NCBI GenBank assembly: GCA_002633025.1
Contig: NMRB01000136.1
Span: forward strand, 188,344-252,343
Source: Notospermus geniculatus
Taxonomy: Eukaryota > Nemertea > Pilidiophora > Heteronemertea > Lineidae
Reading direction: 5' to 3'
Length of the DNA stretch: 64,000 nucleotides
Part shown: one piece after another, positions 43,640 to 55,261 of the stretch
Layout: each line of letters begins with the position of its first letter
How positions within the stretch are numbered: position 1 is the stretch's first letter
Notes under the pieces: generated by a model
The model's database searches: none
Told to the model about the DNA's origin: nothing
Seen by the model: the letters and a program-made list of their open reading frames with translations, nothing else
Position numbers and translations under genes: made by a program

Positions 43640-46260
43640 ATTTATTAATCAAACTTTAGGCCTGTCGGCCTGTAGTACAGATAACATGGTGGCATGTGGG
43701 TGAAATACACACTATAAACGTAATCGAGAAGCCCTGAGGACAAACCTGGCCAGGTCCCGCTGCTCGCCCTTATCCCTTGAATTTAGTAGCTGGATAAATT
43801 TATACATACTCGGTCTTGTCCAATACCATGCTGGGATAAACTGATTACGTAACCTTCTATATTTTGGACATATTAGACAAAAATGATATTCATCCTCTAA
43901 ATCATTTAAAGTGCATTGTAAACAAATGCGCTGCGCTCTTGGTATAGCTACTAGCTTATGCCATCTACCTGTTTCTATTCTAAGGTTATGGGACGAGCAG
44001 CGGAGTCTGGACAGGGCGGTCCTCAAGGCTCTATTCTCAATGTTACAAAGATAGGAAGATATCGTGTAATCATTTGATTTTAAATACCGGAACAGATTCA
44101 TTCTACTCATATTCGCTGTTTCAAGATCCCATTCCTGGCTGTAACAATCACTCAACCGTTGCCTGAATAAATTCAAGAACCCAGTTAAATTTCCTACCCC
44201 TTGGGCTAACCATACATCTCCAAAGCCAATTCTTTCCAACAAGGATTTAACCTTTTTTTGCCCAGTGTCTACCTCTTGCTGTTAATAGACCACGATAGCA
44301 TACAAGTGGATACCGGCCATCCTCAAGCTGGATTAGCCTGAGCCACATCTTTACAATTGAAAGATTCGATTCTTTGGCTACCGGCAAACGACCACATTCC
44401 GGACGGACTGCACTGTTTGGTGTGCCTGACCTAACACCCAATAGACGCTTCAAAAACGAGGTGTGCACCCTTTCAACCTCATGACACGGTACAAAACCCC
44501 ATACCTCCATACCATACTTATATTATAAATAGAGGAAATACGGGCATCATACACATATAATGATGTCTTCACACCAACATCCCCTGCCTTCCGCAAGTTA
44601 TAGGTCATCTTAAAAAGGGCTTTACTAGCCGCTCTGGCAGTTTGTTCAACATGCAAATTCCATTTTCCTGAGTAGTGGAAATATATACCCAAGTACTTAT
44701 ATGATTGTACGACCTCAATGACCTCAGTTCCAAAGTACCATTTTTCGTCATCCCTTAACTCCTCATCTTTACGAAAAACAACAATCTTTGTCTTGGCCAA
44801 GTTAACAACTAACCCCCCACTTGTCAGAATATAACTTCAAGGTATCAATCATTTGTTGTAGCTCTTCAGGAGTATTGGCCATCAACACCATATCGTCTGC
44901 AAACAATAGCATGAATACTGTACCCGCGCCCCAATACCGTCCTGGGCGGGAAATCAGAGTAGGCGGCCGACTGTCATGTGGGCCGAACTTTGTACGGTGG
45001 GTATTGTATAGAAATTGCCGTCAAGCGAATAGGTCCTATTGGTATGCAACAGCAATTTTAGCATGTCAAAACTTCGCGGCGCTCTGGTGATTCACGGACT
45101 ACATCAAGTCATGGTCTGATCATCTTACAATGAGGCCTGTTGCATACCAATAGGGCCTATTCGCTTCACGGCAATTTCTATACAATACCGACCGTACAAA
45201 GCTCGGCCCACATGACAATCGGCCGCCTACTCTGATTTCCCGCCCAGGACGGTATTGGGGCGCGGGTACAGTATATCCATAAATGCGTTCCCAGTCCTAC
45301 GACAAATCTTACCAATTTCGTTTACGATATCATTAGTATATAGTTGAAATAATAACGGTGACAACAGGCAACCTTGTTTTAAACCAATAGTGGATTCGAA
45401 TGACTCACCAAGTTTTCCAAACGCCTTAACTAACGTTACACAGCTATACATGGACATTAACGCTCTTATCAAATAATTCAGAATACGCAATTTAATAAGT
45501 TTATACCACAGGAGACTACGGTCATATCTATCAAAGGCTTTTGAATAATCTATAAATAGGCAGTACAACCGGCCATTCCGTTTACCTAGCGCCGCTTCTA
45601 TTCTTGAAGCTAAAATGAAGATATTATCCATAGTGGAATACTTACTTCGGAAACCAGCCTGTTCCTGTACTAACAAATTATTCATATAACCATGTTGTCT
45701 TAGCCTATGCAACAATATTCCTGTATAAATCTTTGACACAATAGGTACAAGTGATATTCCTAGATAGTTATTCACGTCATACTTATCACCCTTCTTAAAC
45801 ACCGGACAAAGTATAGAACTAAACCATTGCTGAGGGAAGCTTCCTGTTACCAAAATACGATTAAACATAGCAGTTAACACGGGTGCCCAGAAATCTGGGA
45901 AATACCTGAAAAACTAGCCAGGGAATCCATCAATGCCCGGAGCTTTACCTAACTTCAATCTACATAAACTGTTCCTAACCTCATCTTCGCTAGTTCTATC
46001 CTCAAAAGCCAAATCCATACCATTAATTTGCCGACTCCACAATGCAAGAAACGACTGAACATAATCAACCCATTGTTTGTTTGTACGTAGTCATTCCGAA
46101 AGACACCTTTAAAATAATCTGTCCAAATATTGAGGGGAATTGGCGGCAATTCACAATTTTTCCCCTTTAATTCATTCCAAAATAACTTTGAATTACCTCT
46201 TAAAGCTTTCAACTTATTAGATGCGCGACTGTAACCTGTGTTGACAGGATGAGTGAACAA
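43640..46260 (-). pseudogene. LINE reverse transcriptase with C-terminal zinc motif, split by a foldback
   Basis: Read on the minus strand: 46260-45955 pre-RT (SNKLKALRGNSKLFWNELKG); 45880-45270 RT fingers and palm (VFKKGDKYDVNNYLGISLVP, EQAGFRSKYSTMDNIFILAS, LFIDYSKAFDRYDRSLL, GLKQGCLLSPLLFQLYTNDI); then element O; then LLFADDMVLMANTPEELQQM (44905-44850), thumb (YKYLGIYFHYSGKWN) and a C-terminal domain with RICLQCTLNDLEDEYHFCLI, a CCHC-like zinc motif with a further Cys. The 3' end has an (ATT)n tail at 43623-43640. A frameshift near 45950, a stop near 44810 and shifts near 44480 and 44245 show decay. The 5' end is truncated. The Cys-His C-terminus resembles Jockey/I/L1-type LINEs; I do not assign the clade. 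Confidence 0.85.
44921..45269. mobile_element. Foldback MITE in the LINE reverse transcriptase
   Basis: The arms, about 135 bp each, mirror each other: TACCCGCGCCCCAATACCGT to ATAGGTCCTATTGGTATGCA at the left and the complement at the right. It splits the RT just before the FADD catalytic box. Confidence 0.9.
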
Positions 46261-46395
46261 TTAAGGAAAGAATAGTGTCCAAGCACCACGGATGGTTGCT
46301 GGACCTAATTAAGAGAGTGGATGTAATTAAGGAAAGAAAAGTGTCCAAGCCCCACGGATGGTTGCTGGACCTAATAAAGAGAGTGGATGTAATTA
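46259..46395. repeat. Tandem duplication of about 66 bp
   Basis: TAATTAAGGAAAGAA.AGTGTCCAAG, CCACGGATGGTTGCTGGACC and AAGAGAGTGGATG occur twice with few changes, and a third start follows. Confidence 0.85.
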
Positions 46396-46825
46396 AGGAG
46401 AAACTGATTTAGCTGAAAGAAAATGGTTTAATAAATATGACATGTGTAATACATACATGTAACAAGCACAAAGCGAAAAGATGCACAAAGGTCAACACAA
46501 AGTAAGAGAATATAAAGCGTTCCGTGAAAGATACCTATATGATCATCGCGCTACACGAGAAAGACATGCACACGAAGCACTACGTTCAAACGGTCGTGTG
46601 TGAGCGTCGAAAAAAAGGCGTAAAACCACCAAGGCTGATGCTTAAGTGGGAAAGACAATTTGCCAATGAAAATATAGCCATCGATCGTCTCGCCTCGTCT
46701 GACTCCGTCAGCACATGTCATGATTGATTTGCTAGCGCAGTCAAGTTGGACGAGGTATTGAAATTCAATTACCACTGAGCCAATTGCTAATGGCCTGTGG
46801 TTGCGCCACTAACTTAGGGTGGTTT
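46396..46825. other. No recognisable feature
   Basis: Unique-looking AT-rich sequence without a supported gene. Confidence 0.4.
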
Positions 46826-47552
46826 AAAGCCGTGGTTACACCTATCCAAAATCCCCGTGCTTTTTGAGACACGGGGTTTTTCCGAACCAGAAAAAACACG
46901 GCGTTGACACGGCGAGCGGCTACACTACTAAAAGTGCGATTGGTAATAAGTTCTGTATCCCGGCGATAGGGGCACTGCATGTCTAAGCCCGGTGGTCGAC
47001 TGGTTAGCGCGATTGACTACCAAACTGTACAATGGGTCGGCGCGGGTTCGACTCCCGGCGAAGGCATGTACAAAAAGTTGTGAAACATTAATGCAGGGTC
47101 CGTCGGATGGGACTAAAAGCCGTGGTCCCTTGTACCTGAGTGTCTATGCCAGGGCAAGTAAAAGACCCCACACAGGTGGACAGTAGCCTGTCGTGGACTC
47201 CATACATCCGGCAAAAATCCAACAGGGTTACGACGCCGGTAATGATATAGATATAGATATAGATGTAGGCAACTCTCCGTCATCGAGTGGCTACTGGAGG
47301 CGTGAAATATCCTATACACATGACTTATCGATGTGCATCGCCGTCTGTCGCCGGGCGCTTGGAACTACAAATAAACACGGGGATTTCGCGGTTACACTAC
47401 ATAAAATCCCCGTGTCTAAATAGCCCCGGCGTTGCCCCTTCGAGCTCGCTGGGGCTAATAAGCACGGGGATTTCAGACACGGGTCGATTTATAGGTGTAA
47501 CCGCAAAATCCCCGGGGAAAGCACGGGGATTTATGTAGTGTAACCACAGCTT
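46826..47552. mobile_element. TIR element with GTGGTTACAC ends and CACGGGGATTT repeats
   Basis: AAGCCGTGGTTACACCTA and TAGTGTAACCACAGCTT are inverted. Inside are several copies of AAATCCCCGTG and its complement plus GGTGTAACCGC, so the termini are reiterated subterminally. A SINE (46986-47262) is inserted in it. Confidence 0.75.
46986..47262 (+). mobile_element. tRNA-headed SINE, copy 3
   Basis: Head GGTGGTCGACTGGTTAGCGC and GGGTTCGACTCCCGGCG; central GTCCGTCGGATGGGACTAAA; CACAGGTGGACAGTAGCCTG; tail (ATAGAT)n. It lies inside the GTGGTTACAC element. Confidence 0.9.
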
Positions 47553-47580
47553 ATATTGTATCCGGAAGTATTATTTATTT

Positions 47581-47716
47581 GGAGGTTGAGATCAGCGACT
47601 TATAACGGATTCTTATACGTATGCGGATCGAAGTGTACACAAAATTTGTCCTCGTTGTACAGAATTCTATCAGTATACATATAATGATCCGTGATAAGTC
47701 GCTGATCTCAACCTCC
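47581..47716. mobile_element. 136-bp MITE with GGAGGTTGAGATCAGC ends
   Basis: GGAGGTTGAGATCAGCGACT through ACGGATTC is mirrored by GATCCGTG and AGTCGCTGATCTCAACCTCC; arms of about 30 bp. Confidence 0.9.
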
Positions 47717-48175
47717 CTAATGTTGGCAGGGCACGAAAATAAGGATTTCCTCGCAGGAGCTTAAACAGCTTCCCACTCCTTGGATTTTTGAAGCTGTGGG
47801 AAGCCGTTGGTCTCCCATGGGAAGCTACACCCCATTGGTATGCAAATATCGATTCCAGGGTTCGCATTGGTGTAGGCCTACATGTATTTTACTCCCATCT
47901 CAACTTTTCAGGGAGTGTTACAAAAGCCTATTCAGAAACAGGAAATGTAGATGCCAAGTTTTAACTCAAACGAACATGAATTGCAAGTGTAAACATCCTA
48001 TGCACATGATGTGCCAAAAATTGCCACAATGACGTCATGGGAATCCCTGTACGGTATCCCCTTACCCATTGGATGATGCAGTATAAATAAGTTATACAGG
48101 TCATAATTATTTGAATAAAAGTGGCCTTCCCAGTCACTGGTCACATAGGGTTTCCCGCCAAAACATCGTCAGACA
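47717..48175. other. No recognisable feature
   Basis: Contains a short hairpin (CCCATGGGAAGC and GTGGGAAGCCGTTGG region near 47800). No gene. Confidence 0.35.
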
Positions 48176-48345
48176 GATGTGACAGGAATCAACGTCCAAG
48201 GAATGCAAGTCCGCCAAACAATAGCCCACTATTGTAAGGTTATATTCGAATGGACATGGTCTCCATAGCCATATATTCTAATCCCTCGCTGAACAATAAA
48301 ACCGGATTTTGATTCCAGGGGGACTTGGATTCCTGTCACACCTGC
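48176..48345. mobile_element. 170-bp MITE with GTGTGACAGGAATC ends, copy 1
   Basis: GATGTGACAGGAATCAACGT and CC at the left, GGGGGACTTGGATTCCTGTC and ACACC at the right. Internal sequence (TAGCCCACTATTGTAAGGTT) is nearly identical to the copy at 53098. Confidence 0.85.
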
Positions 48346-48382
48346 TTAGTAGATGGATTGCTCCGTCGGAACTGCCACTAGC

Positions 48383-49092
48383 GCCGAATCGGTTAATGTC
48401 GTCCTGGGTATAACAGAAATATACCCAGGTTCAATGTCGGCCTACAAAACTATACCCTGGGTATAGTTCGATCTACAAAAGTATACCCAGTATCGTAGTT
48501 TTGAGCCTAGGTACGAGTTAGGAATGGATGGCCGCCATTTTGTTTCTCGCTTCAAATGAGACGGCATTTTGCAATCAACATCTTCAAAATATCAGCAAAT
48601 ATTGTCAGATGTTGTGCTCATCGAAAGCATGGGTAAACTGTTGACATTTGTCTTAACACAATGCTCCAAACATTTCGCAAGTTAAGCTCACACTTTCAAA
48701 GAAATGAGCAAACGAACAGAGTCGATCGGCGCCCCATATGTTTGTTCGGTGTCGTGCGTTCATACACCTGCGAGCCGTGCTGCGAGTACTCTTGTGGGTT
48801 TGAGTGACGATAAACGGCGCGAAAATTTCTTTGATGCTAGTCGGTAGGCCTGCGATATATTAAAATGGTGCCCGTCGTGTCGGGCGCCAACATGGCCAAA
48901 GCGATGTTTTTCGACTTTTCATGCTTGTGCATGGTCATCTGGCATTTGCAAGAAGAATCTCGTCTTCAGGTGCTGTATCCAATCCTCGGTATACTTTTGT
49001 AGATCGAACTATACCCAGGGTATAGTTCTGTAGGACGACATTGAACCTGGGTATATTTGTGTTATACCCAGGACGACATTAACCGATTCGGC
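48383..49092. mobile_element. Full GTTAATGTC-family element (copy B1)
   Basis: TIRs of about 110 bp: GCCGAATCGGTTAATGTCGT, CCTGGGTATAACAGAAATAT, CTATACCCTGGGTATAGTTC at the left and complements at the right. The middle, about 480 bp, is non-coding. Flanking 9-bp duplication is not evident. Confidence 0.9.
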
Positions 49093-49333
49093 CTAGTTTG
49101 CTGAACAAGAGCGGCGCAAATGATGAGATGGCAAGACAAAGTTATGCATTTTATGACTGAAGTTAAGTAATTTTTTTATTAGAGGACTACTGGCACTGAA
49201 ATCAGCGCCCGACCATAACAGATTTTAATGCTTGTCTGACGCTGTTGGCAGGTTGTCGGGCGCATTGCGCCCCAGCGCACGCTTATGTTCGCGTCCTGGT
49301 TGGTGAGCTGGCCTTCAGACATTCTCACCACTA

Positions 49334-50828
49334 AAGCTGGAAACACACTGCAAATAGTCAGTCACCAATTATTGGAACCAGATGACACGAACTTGGCCAA
49401 GACTTTAAATATCAGCAAAACACACTGCTAACATATCTTGGTATTTTGATTAGATCCAGTCCAGTCTCGAGTGAAGAAATCACCTTGACCTTTTTCATTC
49501 TTGGCGGGAAATAGAATTCAGAGTCAAAATGGCTATTTACATGTCATGAAAACGAAAGTGGAGAGGAAGTTGGGACAAAAGAAGGTCTTGGGTGGAACCT
49601 TGGATAAGTAGAAGACCTAAACTAGGCGCATAACATACTTTAGTTCAGGAACTGAGAGAGGAAGATGTGTTTCAGTGGCTGACTTCAAGAATTATCCATG
49701 AATGGATGGCCAGTACCTTGGGGAATTGTTGCAAACGGTGCAGGGTAGAATTTCCAAGGAAACAACACCTTTGAGACCCGATTTCAGCAGGGAAAAGGCT
49801 TAAATAATGTGCTTGGAGTGTTGGCCAACCCAGTCTAGCACAGCACACACTGCAAATATCCCTGCCTTAATTGGTTTCACATGTCAAATATAAACAAAAA
49901 GAGTTGGTGAAAATAGAACACGGGCTAGAGTCACCAAGACTTGCGAAAAGTATCAATTTACTTGAGCAGACAGCCCCAGAATGCCAGTGACCTACCAGTG
50001 CCTGGTAAGCAGATACAGAGTAAGACTCATGCGAGCCTATACCATGAATCTGGGTCATCTTGGCATTATGAGGCTGATTGTGAGAGGACGACCATCCTGA
50101 GAATATCAGGCGTTCTTACTGCTCGCTCCCTTCGTCACCGCAGAAAACCCCCTGAGGAAATCCGCCTGATTTGCTGGGCTACTTGGCGCACGAGAAAATG
50201 CGCCCAATCAGCGAACGCCATTCTTAAGATGACAGGCATTACACGTACATGTAGATTGTCTCGTAGTGTCACGCACAACACAGTGCTGAAGTACCTCAGC
50301 TTCCCCACCTCACCCTAACTAGAGATCAGTTACACGTATACATGTATAACGGCCCTTGTAATATTCACAGCCAAGCAGCTGACATTGTTTACGCTGACCC
50401 AGGCCGACAATTAACCTATTTACACCGCTGGATTCAATCTAAGTTGAGTCCAGCCTACCCTACATTCATCGCACAGAATGTATATCATTCTCAGGCCACA
50501 CGTCGCCAAACAGATACGCCGAGGGAGTAATTTCATGTTGACCTGGGTCAGCTTTGTTCAAACCTGCGTAGTTCATGTGTATCAATCAGCGGCCAACTTG
50601 GGATGAGATGGTGGGGATGAACATTTGCTAGAATGGCTTTGATACTCCACGGATTCCGGCGAATTTCGGCAGGGGTTTGTGTGAGCGGATGAAGAGGAGC
50701 GAGGTAAAAACCCCTGCTGTGGGAGGATGGAGGACGACTTGGTGAATGACACACACTACACACAAATACCTATGACCTGATGGTTCCAATTAAAAAAGTT
50801 GGCAAGGTTTGTAGTGTGTTTCCAGCTT
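49334..50828. mobile_element. 1.5-kb TIR element with AAGCTGGAAACACACT ends
   Basis: AAGCTGGAAACACACTGCAA at the left and TTTGTAGTGTGTTTCCAGCT at the right, with GGAACCA..TCA also mirrored inside. The interior includes one end of the 9.7-kb hairpin element (50660-50735). Short frames inside show no domain. Confidence 0.75.
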
Positions 50829-50829
50829 A

Positions 50830-51220
50830 ACAGTGACTAAAATCATCACACTTTTAGCATTGTTCAATCTTGTCCCCGACATTTCGCCCTTTTACTCTCT
50901 ATCTATTGACTATTGATGCGAATTCAAATCATTTGGGGTCAAAGCGCGTCCCAAATAAAGAAATTCGAATTACTTCACCGGCGCTGAGATTTCTATAAGA
51001 TTTCTTTTTTGAAATTTTCCACTTTTTTTGAGGACACCATCTGATTGGTCATATTGAATCACATGATCTCAGCAGCGCAATGCTTCAGTAAAAATGGCCG
51101 CCATCATTTTCGTCACTTGAGAAGTTCGACGCGCTGCGATACCATTATCGACCCTTCATCAGGTAAGGTACCAGGCTTCAACTTTTTTATTTCTCCAGAC
51201 GAATGTGAGATCTTTTTCTC
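50830..51220. other. No recognisable feature
   Basis: Sequence between the TIR element and the first GPCR fragment; nothing supported. Confidence 0.4.
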
Positions 51221-51838
51221 AATCACGCTGCAATACGTTTCGCAGATTCATATCTAAACACGATGCCAGTGGCCATCAATGCACCTGGGAAATAGATGGC
51301 TTCGATTGCATAATAAATTTGGTTTGGCATTGCAAGGATGAAGACGATGTTTACAATGCTTACGATCAATATTTTGGTTACAGCTCCGAGATTTGAATCT
51401 TTCTGGGCTTGATCATCCAACATGATCGCTTTTCGTTTTGTTAAAAAGCAGGGCTGAGACAATGACAACATTGCATATTGCGATTCCGATGAAGGATACC
51501 TGCGTACGTTGCAATACCTATATGTACCGAAGACCATTCGTTGTAATAAAATTCATAATAGGGTGCATTGTCTGGTCCAGTCTCACAATAAAATTTCGAA
51601 GTAGAGCACATGATTCATTTGAAAAAGAGAATTAAACAAACCCGCTAGAAATATGAATGCATAGAGCAATAGGAGCTGTCAGCGAGTTGACCACTAGGTG
51701 TCACTACGGCCCAATTCAATGCATCTAGCGGACCCAGTCATTATCGATCGAGCAGCAATCACGTAGATTTTCCTGTACATTGGTCCGCTAAGACTTTGCT
51801 GCCATCTGTTGGCAATATGCGCGGCTGACTGCTCCTAT
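51220..51838 (-). pseudogene. Class A GPCR fragment, copy 1
   Basis: Minus strand from 51838: segments matching copy 3 nearly base for base (TCAGCGAGTTGACCA block, TTTGCTGCCATCTGTTGGCA), then TM5-like SFIGIAICNVVIVSALLFNK, an intracellular loop (LDDQAQKDSNLGAVT) and TM6-like KILIVSIVNIVFILAMPNQI, ending at about 51222. Frame changes near 51540 and 51430 disable it. Confidence 0.65.
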
Positions 51839-51840
51839 TA

Positions 51841-51969
51841 GGGAGTTTTCGCAAAGCCCCCGAAACGCCAACGCGAACGTCTGATCCTTTTGTTCGGTGC
51901 TCTCTTCGTGGCATCGAACAATGGGTTTGGCGTTCGCGTTGGCGTTTCGGGGGCTTTGCGAAAACTCCC
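51841..51969. mobile_element. 129-bp MITE with GGGAGTTTTCGCA ends
   Basis: GGGAGTTTTCGCAAAGCCCC and CGAAACGCCAACGCGAACG are mirrored perfectly at the right. TA lies on both sides. The arms are about 42 bp. Confidence 0.95.
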
Positions 51970-52017
51970 TATTGCTGCATTCAAGCACCCGAAAAATGGG
52001 TGACTGTCGTGATCATA

Positions 52018-52403
52018 GTGAGGTTTCGCAAATCTGACGAAACACGAAGTACGAAATGCGAAATTCACCTTCATTTCCAGGACCTAATGTATTTCTGGAG
52101 ATGTTTGGTACCACAAATGTCCCTGCTGCCAAGGCGTCTTTTAGCATATCATGTGAGACCGAGAGAGTTATGATGCATCTTAAATTTTCAAATTTCCAAT
52201 TCGTATCTTTGAAGTGGAAACGAAAGATAAATTTTAAAGTTTAATATACACCGTAAAGCTATCGGTCTAATGTCCATATGCTAAAAGACGCTCTTGCAGC
52301 AGGCGATATTTGTGGTACCAACCATCTTCTGAAATACATTACATCATGGAAATGAAGTTCAATTTCGTATTTCGTACTTCGTGTCAGATTTGCGAAACCT
52401 CAC
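52018..52403. mobile_element. 386-bp MITE with GTGAGGTTTCGCA ends
   Basis: GTGAGGTTTCGCAAATCTGA and CG at the left mirrored by GTCAGATTTGCGAAACCTCA and C; TA on both sides (52016-52017, 52404-52405). Confidence 0.9.
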
Positions 52404-52424
52404 TATATTAATTCTGATAATACT

Positions 52425-52545
52425 CCCGATTGATTATTATCTGTTTTGTTGAAAAGCAGCGCCAAGACAGTCATAACATTACATACTGCAATTCCAATAA
52501 ATGGAATACGGACGGACATCGACTTCGGTTATGATTTACTCCGAA
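52425..52545 (-). pseudogene. Class A GPCR fragment, copy 2 (TM5 only)
   Basis: Minus strand: VRIPFIGIAVCNVMTVLALL FNKT aligns with TM5 of copies 1 and 3. The rest is replaced by the MITE at 52018-52403. Confidence 0.55.
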
Positions 52546-52599
52546 TACGTATGCAATCATAAAAGCTTTGCCGTTCGTGGATGATCAAGATCTGATACG

Positions 52600-52831
52600 G
52601 GCCGGCGTGACGTTGCTGGCAACCTCAACCTTTTCTCCCGAACAACTACCTCATATGTTTCACAAACACTGCTCGAAATTTTGCCCCGCTAACATAATAG
52701 GGTAGGAAATTGATAGCGTGATTCAGACATGTCATGACGCGGGTTGAATAACGAAGAAGGTGGCCGAGGGATGTTTGAAAGTATCATACCGGAAGTCATT
52801 TATAACGGTATCCATCTCTGGGAAGTAAATA
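52600..52831 (-). pseudogene. Class A GPCR copy 3, TM7 and tail (after element J)
   Basis: Minus strand: MTCLNHAINFLPYYVSG, KFRAVFVKHMR, stop. The NHAINFLPY pattern is the TM7 signature of peptide-type class A receptors (variant of NPxxY), followed by the helix-8 F-R. It is the continuation of 54184-54640, separated by element J in the third extracellular loop. Confidence 0.6.
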
Positions 52832-53097
52832 GAGTTGTTGACAACCTATAACTGTTCGGAACGACCACCAAACTTTTCCCCAGGTAGGCCCAAAGTTATG
52901 ATGTAATATGCCTAGTAATCACCAATCATGTCGTAATAGCTCAAGCAGCGACATAACAACCAAGTGATCAATGGCATTATCCTAACACCGTCAGGTTACA
53001 AAGGCTTGTGATTGTTGTGTTTCATTCGCTTCAGCTCCTACCTCACATGTTTCAAAATGCTTGAAGAGAAAAATAATGATCGCAGACCTACTAGACA

Positions 53098-53265
53098 GGT
53101 GTGACAGGAATCAACGTCCTAGGAATGCAAGTTCGCCAAACAATAGCTCGCTATTGTAAGGTTATATTCGAATGGTCATGGACTCCATAGCCATATATTC
53201 TAATCCCTTGCTGAACAATAAGACCGGACTTTGATTCCAGGGGGACTTTGATCCCCGTTACACCG
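53098..53265. mobile_element. 170-bp MITE, copy 2, inside element J
   Basis: GGTGTGACAGGAATCAACGT start and CCCCGTTACACCGG end. Nearly identical to 48176-48345 internally. Confidence 0.85.
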
Positions 53266-53406
53266 GCCAATGTTCCTCATTTTCGGTGTTTCCTTCTATG
53301 TATTGGAGACATTGTGAAAAAAGACAGCGTGAGAGACCGTGACAATTCGATACTGCAGTACAATGGGAAGAACATTCACACGCAGAAACACTGATAAATG
53401 TTACAC

Positions 53407-53572
53407 AGGTGTGATAAAATATAATGTCCCCACCCGCCTGATGCCCCCGCATTGTTTGTCAAAGGATTAAGGGTCTTGGTCTCTCTAGAGTCCAATTCAA
53501 TGGTGCCGCTTAATCCGTGTGTATTGTTGGGGGACATCACATATCGGGGGACGTTGATTCCTGTCACACCGG
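53407..53572. mobile_element. MITE of the GGTGTGA family, diverged, inside element J
   Basis: GGTGTGATAAAATATAATGT at the left and ACGTTGATTCCTGTCACACC at the right. The ends belong to the same family; the middle differs. Confidence 0.7.
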
Positions 53573-54183
53573 TGTTATACCAGCAAATCACCATCGTTTG
53601 TTCTTCGCTCAGGTTGGGATAACATATAAAATTTTCAAGACATGATGGATGTTTGGTGATCTTAGATAAATTCTATTTTCAGAGTCTCCATGAATATTCC
53701 TGTCTCCTCTACTGTTACCACATGCATTCTTTAGATCGCTGTCTTCTATTTCTTATACCAGAGCCACCACCTGCACTCTCCCAACAACTCTTCCCAGACT
53801 GTCACCACAACAGTAATACAACAACAGTCCGGGACATAACAGTTGTGGACTTGTGCATTCAATGTGTAATCGGTGCTGGCCCAACAGTTCAATAACAGTT
53901 TGAAAGGGCGCAAACTGCGCTCTGGTAAAAAAAGCCTGGCCAGTGAACCCCAGAAGACTTGACACAGAATGGACAAAGGGTGAACATGTTCAGTGATCAC
54001 ACACTTCATTTCAGAATGACATTTCTGATTTCTACTCTGGGATTGGGTTTATTATTGCATCATTGCTGTTATGTTACTGAAGTCATGTAACCCTGATAGG
54101 CATATTACATCATTAGTATAGGCCTACATTGTACTTGAGGGAAAGTTTGGTCGTTCCCAACAGTTATGGGTTGTCAACAACTC

Positions 54184-54640
54184 TAATAGGTACAATTGCG
54201 AAATAAAGTTGGTTCGGCAATGCAAGAATAATGAAGAAGATGCTTACGACTACCAACATTGTTGTCACACTTCCGAGATTCGAATCTTTCGAGGCTTGCT
54301 CATCCAACATGGCTTGCCTTTTCATTTTGTTGACAAGCAGCGCCAAGATAATGACAAAATTGCATACGGCGATTCCGACGAAGGGTATACCGGCGTACAT
54401 TGCCATTCGTACAGTAGCCCATTCGTTGAAGTAAAATGCCTCATACGGTGAAAAGGAGCTGTCAGCGAGTTGACCAATAGGTGTCACTACGGCCCAATTC
54501 AATGCATATAGCGGGCCCAGTCATTATTGATCGAGGAGCAATCACGTAGATTTTCCTGTACGTTGGTCCGCTAGAACTTTGCTGCCATCTGTTGGCAATA
54601 TGCGCGGCTGACTGCTCCTATTGGCTGAGCCAGCAGCACA
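54184..54640 (-). pseudogene. Class A GPCR copy 3, TM4-TM6 part
   Basis: Minus strand: LNWAVVTPIGQLADSS (end of TM4/loop), FYFNEWATVRMAMYAG, TM5 IPFVGIAVCNFVIILALLVN, basic loop KMKRQAMLDEQASKDSNLGS and TM6 VTTMLVVVSIFFIILALPNQ, then element J. A frame change upstream of LNWAV recurs in copy 1, so it predates the duplication or is an exon edge. Receptor ligand unknown; FMRFamide-type neuropeptide receptors are the nearest resemblance by eye. Confidence 0.65.
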
Positions 54641-54866
54641 ATAACCTAAATCTAGATTAATTTCGCAGTATAAAAGGCAGTGAGAATTCAAAGAAACGAG
54701 AAAGCAGATCAAACCAGCAAGTATGAAATATACGCATCTTTTATAGAGAAGAGAAATCGGGCCTTTGAAGGAAACAATACGCATATCAACCGTTCCAATG
54801 AGGGCATTAAGATGCACCATGACGAGAACACCAATGTGAACTCCATCAGAAAGCCATGGGTCTTAA
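54641..54866. other. No recognisable feature
   Basis: Flank of the GPCR fragment with a TATAAAAG at about 54669; nothing else. Confidence 0.35.
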
Positions 54867-55257
54867 AGGGACTAGGAAAATTTTTTCAAGCTTCGGTTAT
54901 TAAAAAATGCTAGTCTTTCATGATACATTCCCACCGTCAATTCACCTTTTCAATTAAGTGTTAATTACTGGCACCCAGACAAATCAGTTATCACCACACC
55001 ATGGGGCATTCACCTCGTCACTGGGAACCTAATCAACATAATAGAGTACAAGCTCGCTCCATGCAATAGGCCTACATACAGCGACACTGTTGATTAGGTT
55101 CCCAGTGACGAGGTGAATGCTCCATGGTGTGGTGATGACTGATTTGTCTGGGTGCCAGTAATTAACACTTAATTGAAAAAGTGAATTGACGGTGGGAATT
55201 TATCATGCGACTAGCATTTTGTAATAACCGAAGCTTGAAAAAAATTTCCTAGTCCCT
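54867..55257. mobile_element. 391-bp TTAA-flanked foldback element
   Basis: The arms, about 180 bp, are near-perfect complements (AGGGACTAGGAAAATTTTTT, CACACCATGGGGCATTCACC). TTAA flanks both ends (54863-54866, 55258-55261). The loop is about 35 bp. Confidence 0.95.
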
Positions 55258-55261
55258 TTAA

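Larger units (their letters stand above)
52832..54183. mobile_element. TA-flanked GAGTTGTTG element, copy J, in a GPCR gene
   Basis: GAGTTGTTGACAACCTATAA and CTGTT at the left, complement at 54150-54183; TA on both sides (52830-52831, 54184-54185). It shares termini, a subterminal ATGTAATA.GCC block and internal AACTGTT repeats with copy I. Two 170-bp MITEs are nested in it (53098, 53407). Confidence 0.85.

Noticed and set aside
49941-50318. 125-codon frame as a gene
   Set aside because: It lies within a TIR element, has no domain, and overlaps repeat ends.
51223-51537. Intact GPCR gene
   Set aside because: The TM5 and TM6 parts lie in different frames and flanking exons are missing.
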